Assembly (NCBI GenBank): GCA_964636985.1
Contig: CAZWSX010000001.1
Span: 496,001-560,000, forward strand
Direction: 5' to 3'
Length of the DNA: 64,000 nucleotides
Origin: CAZWSX01 sp964636985
GTDB lineage: Bacteria; Planctomycetota; Planctomycetia; Pirellulales; Pirellulaceae
The position numbers and the translations under genes were made by a program. A model generated the notes under the pieces. The model did not search any database. It was not told the DNA's origin and worked only from the letters and a program-made list of their open reading frames with translations. Shown here one piece after another: positions 56,774 through 64,000 of the stretch (position 1 is the stretch's first letter; each line of letters opens with the position of its first letter).

Positions 56774-57730
56774 TCAGCTGGCATCGCGTAGCCAAGCCGC
56801 AAACTCTTTCAGTCCCTCTTCAAGCGAAACCTTCGGCTCATAACCAAGCAGCTTCCGTGCTTTGCTGATGTTGGCATGCGTAAAGGGCATGTCCTCCGCG
56901 CGCGGCGCTTGGTAGTCGATGTTCGCCTTCTTGCCGAGAGCGTTTTCCAGTTGGCGAATCGTTTCGGCAATCGTTACGGGCGCGTCGTGCCCCAGATTGA
57001 TCGATTGCCCAATCACCTCGCGTCGCGTCAGCGCGGCAACGATGCCGTCGCAGATATCGGTGATGTGCGTGAAGTCGCGGCGGACGCTTCCGTCGCCGAA
57101 CAGTGGCAGCGTTTCACCCGTGAGAATCTTCCGCGCGAAAATCATCATCGCCAGATCGGGCCGCATCCGCGAACCGAAGACGTTGAAGAAACGCAAGCAC
57201 ACCGTCGGCAAACCGTACGTTCGATGATAAAGATGCGTCCATGCTTCGGCGGCTTGCTTGGTCGCCCCGTACGGACTCAGCGGTTCCCCGAGCGGCGCGT
57301 CTTCTTGGAAAGGTGCGGTCGCTCCGCGGCCGTACACGGTCGAGCTTGATGCCAAGACAAAACGCTCGATATTTTTTTGATTGCGGCAGCGCTCCAGAAG
57401 CATTGCCGTACCCAAAACATTCGTTTCCACGTACAACAAAGGTCGAGCCAAACTTGGTGTCACGCCACCGTATCCGGCGAGGTGGGCGACATGCGAGGGG
57501 CGAAACTCGTCGAAAACTCGCTCGACAACCTCTCCGTCGAGAAAACTTCCCTCCAGCAGCGAAAAGCGTGGACTACGGGAAATCCCCAGGAGATTGCGCC
57601 GCTTGATGACGGGGTCGTAATAATCGTTGAAGTCATCGAGGACCGCAACATCGTTGCCGTCGTTGAGCAATCGTTCGACAAGATGGCTCCCGATAAAACC
57701 CGCACCGCCTGTCACCAGAATTCGAGCCAT
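56774..57730 (-). CDS. NAD-dependent sugar epimerase/dehydratase
   Basis: ATG 57730 opens [16 protein letters not shown], the Rossmann NAD-binding motif; the frame continues upstream to 57916 but overlaps the divergent VanZ gene. The 318-residue SDR-type enzyme has [11 protein letters not shown], the catalytic pattern SSSTVYG followed by YGATKQAAE (Tyr-xxx-Lys), and [13 protein letters not shown]. It fits the UDP-glucose 4-epimerase / UDP-glucuronate epimerase group, which supplies sugars for surface polysaccharides. The exact substrate cannot be fixed from sequence. Confidence 0.88.
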   Translation of the reverse strand: MARILVTGGAGFIGSHLVERLLNDGNDVAVLDDFNDYYDPVIKRRNLLGISRSPRFSLLEGSFLDGEVVERVFDEFRPSHVAHLAGYGGVTPSLARPLLYVETNVLGTAMLLERCRNQKNIERFVLASSSTVYGRGATAPFQEDAPLGEPLSPYGATKQAAEAWTHLYHRTYGLPTVCLRFFNVFGSRMRPDLAMMIFARKILTGETLPLFGDGSVRRDFTHITDICDGIVAALTRREVIGQSINLGHDAPVTIAETIRQLENALGKKANIDYQAPRAEDMPFTHANISKARKLLGYEPKVSLEEGLKEFAAWLRDAS

Positions 57731-57858
57731 GCTTTTCCACCACGATCCGCGTTGTTGTCCTAACGACGCCCGGGGATTTGCCTTTCGCCGATGTTGCCAA
57801 CCGTAATAGCCCAACGCGTTCCATCGTACGTTCCGAGTCTTAGGCGGTCTATTCCAAC

Positions 57859-58299
57859 ATGAGTTCCTTGCCGACCAGCATGCCAGCACCCACCAAGATC
57901 TCCGAAGGGACAGCAAGCTGCCCGCGGGCCAGCCGGCTCCGCATTATTGGATATGTGCTGACCGCGCTTCTGCCGATCTATTGGTTTGGGCTGTTCGTGC
58001 TCACGCACATTCCGCTTCCACAGCAACTGCAACAGAGCGACAAGCTGGCCCACTTCACCGCTTACATGGTCTTGGCGGGGCTGGTGTCGATCTTTCTAGG
58101 ACTCCGCTGGCGAGCAAGTCTTGCGACTCCGGTTGTCGCCATCATCGCCGTCGCGCTGTACGGGGCGCTGGATGAATACACCCAGCAATTTGTAAATCGC
58201 TCGACCGACGTTGTCGACTGGATCGCCGACGTTTGCGGAGGGTCCGTTGGTGCTTTTGCGTACTACGGATTCATGCGCGTCCGAGACGCTTGGAAGTAG
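57859..58299 (+). CDS. VanZ-like family membrane protein
   Basis: The 146-residue protein has four hydrophobic helices and the VanZ pattern: QSDKLAHFTAYMVLAGL (helix 2), ALYGALDEYTQQFVNRSTD and DWIADVCGGSVGAF. VanZ relatives are small membrane proteins; the namesake gives low-level teicoplanin resistance, but the chemistry is unknown. No other van gene is near. Confidence 0.85.
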   Translation: MSSLPTSMPAPTKISEGTASCPRASRLRIIGYVLTALLPIYWFGLFVLTHIPLPQQLQQSDKLAHFTAYMVLAGLVSIFLGLRWRASLATPVVAIIAVALYGALDEYTQQFVNRSTDVVDWIADVCGGSVGAFAYYGFMRVRDAWK

Positions 58300-58325
58300 A
58301 AAACTGGCGTCCCAAGGATCAAACG

Positions 58326-58574
58326 TCAGCCCATAAAACTTGCGAGCACGCTGGCGACGAGGCTACCGAGGAATCCGCCGCCGATCAGCGCGATTGGCGT
58401 CTTCAATTCTTGGAAATTGAGTATCCCGTAGACCAGGACGAGCGGGCTGAAAAGGACGCAGCCGACGCCCCAAAGTGTGTCGCCCGCTTGGATGGCCGCC
58501 ACGATGATCCAGAGCCAGCCAGCACATATCGCAGCGATTGACCCCAGCCCCAATATCAGTACTACGAATCCCAT
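58326..58574 (-). CDS. Small hydrophobic membrane protein, unknown function
   Basis: 82 residues with two or three membrane segments (VVLILGLGSIAAICAGWLWI, GVGCVLFSPLVLVYGI, IGGGFLGSLVASVLASF). AAGGGG lies just upstream of ATG 58574. No family was recognised with confidence. Confidence 0.6.
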   Translation of the reverse strand: MGFVVLILGLGSIAAICAGWLWIIVAAIQAGDTLWGVGCVLFSPLVLVYGILNFQELKTPIALIGGGFLGSLVASVLASFMG

Positions 58575-58685
58575 ATGATTGCCCCTTATGCCAATGAAGA
58601 GTCAGTTGGCACATAGTGTAAATAGATCGCAGCGAGAATTCAAAACAAGAGTCTGCGATCTGGAAAAAGAGAGTCCTTCCGCAGC

Positions 58686-59768
58686 CTATGCTCGCTGAAA
58701 AATATACGACCACCAGCCGGTGGAGTACGTCTCAAAGCCCGGCGCGCGGGCTCGGCCGACTAGATACTCATTGCCGGCAAGCTGAATCGACGCGAAGTTC
58801 TGGCCGTCGCCAAACGCGGAGTTGATCGCTCGCAGATCGAGCGTTTCGCGAAGCTGCTGCCGGCTGGTATCGGCCAGGATCAGCCCCTGCTCATCGCAAA
58901 TAACGACGCGCGTGCGATCCTTCTCCGCTTGCGGCAGCGAGGTGTTGTCGACGATCGTTTGCGCGAGCGCGTCCCAATTAAAGACCAGTCCCAGTGCTCC
59001 CAGCACGCGGCCCTTGGTCGCCCCACCAGCGCGAACGCCAGCCGAGTAAATGAGGCACCGCTGTGAGTTGGCCAGCGGCGATTCCGTCAGCGATTGAAAG
59101 CCGAATTCGTCGCCATTGGCCGACTTGATCGCCGATTTGAACCAGGCCTCGGTCGATTGGTTCAAGCCGACCGAGCGGTATTGTTCGGGACGCCCGTTGG
59201 CAAGGATCTGACCGCGCATGTCAGCCAGAACCAGGTCCAAGTAAACCGTGTAAGCTTTTAGGATCACTCCCATCCGTTGGCTGGCGAACTCAAGTGCCTG
59301 CGGTGTGGCTTGCTGGAGTGCATCCACAAAGCTGCTGTCGGTCGCCCACCAGCGGCAATCGCACGAACGCTCGTACAGGTTGCGATCGATCAAATCGATA
59401 TTCGTCAGCGCAAGATCTTTCAGACGCGTTCCGCGAACGGTGGTCGCCAGAGTCTGGCCGATGTCCTGCAAGTCGGTGGCGATGTGGAGCGTTTCGTCAT
59501 GAACGCAATTCGCGATGTCTTCCGTGGCCGTCGAAAGATCGCGCATCGCTAGCGCTACGACCGAAAAGCCGCTGCCCGACTTTCCGCTCCGGGCGGCTTC
59601 AATTTGCGCGTTGAACGAAAGAATACGCGACTGGTTCGTCAGCTTTTTGATTTGCTCGACGGCGTTCCGAACTTGCAACGAAAGCTCGCGAGCCAGCGAT
59701 GCAATGCGATCAGGCGTGCAGTCGGTCGACGTGGAAGTCGACATCTTATCCAGGGAAGAGACGGTCAT
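58686..59768 (-). CDS. Soluble MCP-tip protein with C-terminal Cache-like sensor
   Basis: ATG 59768 has GAGGA upstream. The 360-residue product carries, near its N-terminus (residues 44-79), the hairpin tip of a methyl-accepting chemotaxis protein: TNQSRILSFNAQIEAARSGK then GFSVVALAMRDLS, which normally binds CheA/CheW. It is followed by a Cache-like sensor region (about 160-345, with TEAWFKSAIKSANGDEFGF and GALGLVFNWDALAQTI). There is no signal peptide or transmembrane helix, so it should sense something in the cytoplasm, and the domain order is the reverse of ordinary chemoreceptors. It lies 288 bases downstream of the kinase gene on the same strand. No che gene is present in the window. 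Confidence 0.72.
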   Translation of the reverse strand: MTVSSLDKMSTSTSTDCTPDRIASLARELSLQVRNAVEQIKKLTNQSRILSFNAQIEAARSGKSGSGFSVVALAMRDLSTATEDIANCVHDETLHIATDLQDIGQTLATTVRGTRLKDLALTNIDLIDRNLYERSCDCRWWATDSSFVDALQQATPQALEFASQRMGVILKAYTVYLDLVLADMRGQILANGRPEQYRSVGLNQSTEAWFKSAIKSANGDEFGFQSLTESPLANSQRCLIYSAGVRAGGATKGRVLGALGLVFNWDALAQTIVDNTSLPQAEKDRTRVVICDEQGLILADTSRQQLRETLDLRAINSAFGDGQNFASIQLAGNEYLVGRARAPGFETYSTGWWSYIFQRA

Positions 59769-60056
59769 AATAAGGTCCTCGCAGCGAAAACTCGCCAACG
59801 TTATGTGCCACAGGTTGGGAAACCGTACCTTGTGGGCAGTCTCGTGGCGGTATCACGCAAGAACTATTTTCACTGGTTTGCTTGACAACAGTAAATTCCG
59901 CCCTAGTTAGGGGGCATGATTACAATCCGCAAAATTGGTTTCCCAAGATTTCATGAACCGTTGCATCCCTAAGATGGTCGCGCCGTGACCACTTGCAGGT
60001 TCAAGAGCGATACCCCCGAACTGCCACGAACATTGTGCACAGGCTTGCCTAGGAAC

Positions 60057-62294
60057 TTACCGCCCCGGCTGTTGCACCGTGGATTCGATCGGCACCGAGA
60101 CCGGCGTCGGGAGCTTTCTTCCTTTGCTGAGCGACGACAATTGCGGAAGCCGTTTCATCCGCAACACGGCGAACCAGATCAGAATGGTCGTCAGCATCAA
60201 GCAAACAATTGCCAGCAGGCCCTCGCGGAAGAGGTTCCGCGCCAACGTGTGCACCGGTTTGACGACCGCATCATATTCTTGCTGATGCAGAACCACCAAA
60301 TCGATTTGCCCCATCTTTCGCGCTGGCGCATGGCTGGTCCCCGCGCGAAGGGGAATGTCGGGCGTGATCGATTTAACAGGCGCCGCGGCCGCGACGTAGG
60401 CCTTGCGATAATCCTTGCCTAACTCGGTTTCGCCGAGTGGATCGTGATATTTTTGCGCCGCCATCTTTCCAGCGTGGTCGATTTTGACTTTCTTGTCCTG
60501 GAACGCATCGAACACACTCGCGGGCGCCGACCTTAGTTGATTGTAAAGCGGATGATGCAGGATATCGCCGCGGCTTTCCCCCTCGCGGCCGTCGACTAGG
60601 ACCTCGAACTGGTTCATTTGCGGGATATCGTCATTGGCATCGTGCAACCGCCGTCCGATGTCGGAGAGGTTGACCGTCAGCATGATCACGCCGCGAACGT
60701 GCGACTCCGACTCGGCTGTTTCCAGAATCGGAGACGAGATCGCAACGCGATAAAGCCCCGATGTGGAACTCTTGAACGCCGCCGAAAGATGCGGGTGTTC
60801 GATCGGCTTCACCAGCGGCGGACGCGTCGATTCGGGCAAGTCGGCCGGGCCGCCGTGAAAATAAGATCGATAGCCATAGTTGCCGCCGGCGGACGATTTC
60901 TTCTGCTCGCGATCGCGATAGGCCGCCGCCAGTACGAGGCCCTGATCGTTCAGAACAACGCAACTGGCAAAAGGATAGTTGCGAGCCAAACGATCCAACC
61001 GCTGTTCCAAATAGTGATTGAAGTCGGAGCGTTTGGCGTCGTTGATGAACTCGCGCCGAATAGCGGTTTGTTCGGAAGTCGGCGTCGAGGGATTCGAGAG
61101 CCGCTGAGCGAGATCACTGGCCCTCACCTCGCCGAACATTCGCAGAAAGTCGTCGCTGCGAGATTCTTCTTCGACCGCTTCAAAATAGCTTTTGAAGTCG
61201 AGCGCGATATTCGAAGCAGCCAACTCCGCCGCGATGGTGTTGTTTTCGAAGGCCTGTTGCAAAGCCATGTTTTCGGTATCGACGACGGCCTGTTCATAAG
61301 CCCGCCAACCAAACAGCGCCATCACGAACGTCAGAAACAGCGGGATCGCGAATCCCATGAAAACCATCGGGCGGCGCGCCAGTGCTTGGGCCCGCGCCTC
61401 CAAGGTTGTTTGCATCTCGGAAACACTAGCGGGGCGACTGTCCGGATTTCTCACCAGGCAGCGATCGATCAAATCGGTAAGCGCGCGATCCACACCAGGA
61501 ACGCGGCGATGCGCCGTCGGCGTGGGAGCCAACTTGACCGACTGGCGATAGCGAGCCAAGCGATCGGGCAAGTCGACCGCTGTTTCAATCTGCCGGATGA
61601 GCTCGTCGTTGCGGTACGGCAACTCGCCCGTGAGCATGCGGTACAAGATGGCACCGAGCGCGTACACGTCCCACCGCATGTCGGGCGTGGCCGTCAGATC
61701 GGCTTGTTCGGGCGCCATGTAGAACAGTGTTCCCAGCGCCGGCGATTGCTCGTTCGACAATCGCGATTGCCCGAAGTCGGCAATCCGTGGGCGGCCATCT
61801 TCGCCTAGCAAAATGTTGGCGGGCTTCAGGTCGCAATGGAACACACCCTTGGCGTGCGCGTGAGCTACGCCCGACAAAATGTCGTTGAACAACTCGAGCG
61901 CTTCCGGGACAACCAGCGGACCGCGATCGCGCAGCACGTCCTCAAGCGAGCCCCGCTCGAGGTATTCCATCACGTAGTAAGGGGGCTCGGCATCCCAGCC
62001 GACCTTGAGCAGTTGGACGATCCGTCGATCTGTCGACAGAGCGACCAGTTTTTCGACCTCGCGCGACAGCAGCGACCAGTCGACCCCGCGGCGATGCGCA
62101 TAGAACTTGATGGCGACGCGGCGACCCGTGTTCTTGTCGACCGCCAACCATACTTCACCGTAGGCGCCGACGCCAACTTGCCGGATGGCCTCGAAGCCTT
62201 CGACTTCCAACGGGGGCGCGAGCCGTTGCTGGCTCAACTGTTGCGAGCGAAGCTCGTCTGAGGGAGACTGGCCTTGGGTGAAATCGGTAGACAT
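60057..62294 (-). CDS. Transmembrane Ser/Thr protein kinase with external Cache-type sensor
   Basis: 745 residues. Cytoplasmic kinase domain 30-300: glycine loop GVGAYGEV (41-48), catalytic Lys63, Glu79, HCDLKPAN (153-160), DFG (173-175), APE (194-196). A transmembrane helix (about 310-332) leads to a long external region (333-690) with Cache-like features (NYGYRSYFHGGPADLPES, YRVAISSPILETAESES), then a second helix (about 692-712) and a short basic tail. The Arg before the catalytic Asp is Cys (a non-RD kinase), so activation-loop phosphorylation may be unnecessary. The architecture suggests a small-molecule receptor that signals by phosphorylation. Confidence 0.9.
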   Translation of the reverse strand: MSTDFTQGQSPSDELRSQQLSQQRLAPPLEVEGFEAIRQVGVGAYGEVWLAVDKNTGRRVAIKFYAHRRGVDWSLLSREVEKLVALSTDRRIVQLLKVGWDAEPPYYVMEYLERGSLEDVLRDRGPLVVPEALELFNDILSGVAHAHAKGVFHCDLKPANILLGEDGRPRIADFGQSRLSNEQSPALGTLFYMAPEQADLTATPDMRWDVYALGAILYRMLTGELPYRNDELIRQIETAVDLPDRLARYRQSVKLAPTPTAHRRVPGVDRALTDLIDRCLVRNPDSRPASVSEMQTTLEARAQALARRPMVFMGFAIPLFLTFVMALFGWRAYEQAVVDTENMALQQAFENNTIAAELAASNIALDFKSYFEAVEEESRSDDFLRMFGEVRASDLAQRLSNPSTPTSEQTAIRREFINDAKRSDFNHYLEQRLDRLARNYPFASCVVLNDQGLVLAAAYRDREQKKSSAGGNYGYRSYFHGGPADLPESTRPPLVKPIEHPHLSAAFKSSTSGLYRVAISSPILETAESESHVRGVIMLTVNLSDIGRRLHDANDDIPQMNQFEVLVDGREGESRGDILHHPLYNQLRSAPASVFDAFQDKKVKIDHAGKMAAQKYHDPLGETELGKDYRKAYVAAAAPVKSITPDIPLRAGTSHAPARKMGQIDLVVLHQQEYDAVVKPVHTLARNLFREGLLAIVCLMLTTILIWFAVLRMKRLPQLSSLSKGRKLPTPVSVPIESTVQQPGR

Positions 62295-62496
62295 GAATCG
62301 CTTTTACGCTTTCGTCCAACAGTTCGCCCGATTGCCCAACAAGCAAAAGCCCAACACGATACCGCCGATGAGTTGAAGTAGCCGACGAGTTGAAATAAGT
62401 GAAAGGTACGCCGGATTGGGCGGACCCGTGGCTTCCGCAATGTCATCTCAAGTCTATCAAAAGTACGAACCCACCTTGTCCCGCAAGATTCCCGAA

Positions 62497-63780
62497 ATGT
62501 CCAAGATTTCACGCCATTTGCGTCTCTTTGGCGCGACCACGGCAGTCGTATGGCTCTGCCTGTGCTTAATCGCACCAGCCGTCTCGCAACAACCGAGCGG
62601 GAACAAGACAGACGAACCAGGAACCAAGGCCGCTAGTGTGCCCGCCGCGGACAAGTTGGATGGGCGCGATGGTCGACCGCTAGCCCTCGATGCGTTTCGC
62701 CCCCGCCCCGCGCTCAAGGTCAAACAAACGCTTCTGCCGCACGCCAAGTTTCCGGTGATCGATATCCATACGCACTTTGGCGTGAAGCTTCCGCAGACCA
62801 AACAAGCGCTCGACGACTTCGTGGCGGTGATGGATCGACAGAACATCGCCATGTGCGTGAGTCTCGACGGCCGCTGGGGCGACCACATCGACGATCACCG
62901 CAAGTTCCTCGGCGAACATGCCAATCGCTTCGCCATCTTTGCCCAAGTCGACTGGCGCGGCGCCGGCAAGGTGGACGAACCGACAACCTGGGCGTGCAAT
63001 CGCGCCGACTTCGGCCGCGCGGCGGCGCTCTCGCTGGTCGACGCAAAAGCGCGCGGCGCGGTCGGACTGAAAGTCTTCAAGGGACTCGGCCTCGAATACA
63101 AAAACCCCGATGGCTCCCTCATCCGAGTCGACGACCCGCGGTGGGACCCCATCTGGCAAGCTTGCGGCGAGTTGGGATTTCCGATCGTGATCCACACCGG
63201 CGATCCAGTTGCGTTCTTCGACCCGATCGACGAGCACAACGAGCGTTGGGAGGAACTCCACCGCCACCCCACTTGGAGTTTTCACGGCCCCCAGTTCCCG
63301 ACGCACCGGGAAATACTTCAGCAACTACTAACGGTGGTCAAACGCCATCCTAAGACGAACTTCATCGCCGCCCATTTGGCGAACAACGCCGAGGATTTGG
63401 AGACGCTCGCGAAGTGGCTCGACGAGTATCCCAATCTCTACCTCGATACCGCGTCCCGCATCAACGAACTGGGCCGCCAGCCGTACACCGCCCGCGAGTT
63501 CCTGATCAAGTACGCCGATCGCATCCTCTTCGGCACCGATGGCCCCTGGCCAGAACTACGGCTGCAATCGTACTGGCGGCACTTCGAGACCTACGACGAG
63601 TTCTTCCCCTACTCCGAAAAGGACTTTCCCCCGCAAGGGTTATGGAACATTTATGGGGTTGGCTTGCCAGATGATGTTTTGAAGAAGATTTATCGAGAGA
63701 ACGTGGAGAGATTGCTGCCCGCGTTATCGGACAGACTGGAGGCCAACAGGGTTCAGAATGTACCTACCAAAGACCATTAA
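62497..63780 (+). CDS. Secreted amidohydrolase (amidohydrolase-2 type TIM barrel)
   Basis: ATG 62497 starts a signal peptide (LFGATTAVVWLCLCLIAPAVS), preferred to the upstream start at 62416. The 427-residue enzyme has DIHTHFG (metal-binding His91 and His93), IVIHTGDP, FIAAHLANN and LFGTDGP (catalytic Asp), the metal-site series of amidohydrolase-2 proteins. Such enzymes hydrolyse or decarboxylate small cyclic or aromatic acids; the substrate is unknown. The end (YGVGLPDDVLKKIYRENVER) is typical of the family. Confidence 0.85.
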   Translation: MSKISRHLRLFGATTAVVWLCLCLIAPAVSQQPSGNKTDEPGTKAASVPAADKLDGRDGRPLALDAFRPRPALKVKQTLLPHAKFPVIDIHTHFGVKLPQTKQALDDFVAVMDRQNIAMCVSLDGRWGDHIDDHRKFLGEHANRFAIFAQVDWRGAGKVDEPTTWACNRADFGRAAALSLVDAKARGAVGLKVFKGLGLEYKNPDGSLIRVDDPRWDPIWQACGELGFPIVIHTGDPVAFFDPIDEHNERWEELHRHPTWSFHGPQFPTHREILQQLLTVVKRHPKTNFIAAHLANNAEDLETLAKWLDEYPNLYLDTASRINELGRQPYTAREFLIKYADRILFGTDGPWPELRLQSYWRHFETYDEFFPYSEKDFPPQGLWNIYGVGLPDDVLKKIYRENVERLLPALSDRLEANRVQNVPTKDH

Positions 63781-63894
63781 AATCGATGGGAATTAGATTG
63801 CATTGTGGTTCGGCGCCCCTTATCTTTCGGCCATCGGTGAATCAACGGATTCGCCTCATCGTGATTTAGCATCTTGATGAAACAGGGCCACTTT

Positions 63895-64000
63895 ATGGGA
63901 TCCAAAGCTCGAGTCTTGTTTGTATTAGTGTTTGCCATCTCTTGTAACACATTGGTTGCGGCGCCTCCGCCATGCACTTGTCCCAAAGTCGAATACATGA
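63895..64000 (+). CDS. Start of an exported protein (3' end outside window)
   Basis: The frame from ATG 63895 (or in-frame ATG 63877) runs open to the last base. The 35 visible residues are MGSKARVLFVLVFAISCNTL followed by VAAPPPCTCPKVEYM: a signal peptide followed by the mature start of an unknown protein. The flanking DNA is richer in A/T than the preceding gene. Confidence 0.5.
   Translation, partial: MGSKARVLFVLVFAISCNTLVAAPPPCTCPKVEYM

Overview
The window is most likely planctomycete chromosome, Pirellulales-like. Support comes from the gene content: a DUF1552 / PSCyt1-DUF1587-1595-1592-1588-1585 / DUF1501 cluster, a multihaem cytochrome paired with a CRTAC1-type FG-GAP/ASPIC protein, many one-helix leucine-rich-repeat (LRR) proteins with an FGTRTVF-like helix start, a very long alpha-2-macroglobulin and a transmembrane Ser/Thr kinase. 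Coding DNA is GC-rich. No rRNA, tRNA, CRISPR array, insertion sequence or phage gene was recognised.

Layout. 1-5.0 kb: multihaem cytochrome with TPRs, FG-GAP/ASPIC protein and pgpA, all on +. 5.2-8.2 kb: a small exported protein, then a J-domain-like membrane protein on - with low-complexity repeats and its own promoter. 8.7-14.9 kb: alpha-2-macroglobulin. 15.1-17.1 kb: a - strand operon of ECF sigma factor, one-helix anti-sigma candidate and secreted coiled-coil protein. 17.3-21.5 kb: pgi, UPF0173 metallo-hydrolase, exported protein, Rieske protein, MazG-like protein. 21.7-26.3 kb: large membrane protein, ABC ATPase and a stand-alone LRR protein. 26.4-33.9 kb: uppP, beta-CASP-like nuclease, GT2 glycosyltransferase coupled to a B12/radical SAM enzyme, TPR protein, secreted acetyl-esterase-like hydrolase.

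34.1-48.6 kb holds the most striking structure: nine consecutive paralogous LRR membrane proteins. Each begins inside the stop codon of the one before it (ATGA, once GTGA), so they look like one translationally coupled operon. Copies 1-6 and 7-9 form two subfamilies by their helix motif, and copy 5 carries a frameshift.

48.6-53.8 kb: the DUF1552/PSCyt1-DUF1592 genes on -, divergent from a DUF1501 gene on +. 53.9-55.0 kb: a small A/T-richer island with a two-domain immunity-like protein (DUF6896-like plus Imm1-like) and a decayed toxin-antitoxin pair whose ParE-like toxin is cut off at the end of the immunity gene. 55.2-58.6 kb: cysteine synthase, a cysteine-free FmdB-like protein, NAD-dependent sugar epimerase, VanZ-like protein and a small membrane protein. 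58.7-62.3 kb: two sensory genes on -, a kinase with an external Cache-like sensor and a soluble MCP-tip/Cache-like protein. 62.5 kb to the end: a secreted amidohydrolase and the start of one more exported protein.

Short palindromes recur in the intergenic gaps in several sequence families. In two families the arms differ between copies by paired, compensating changes, which points to selection on the hairpin.
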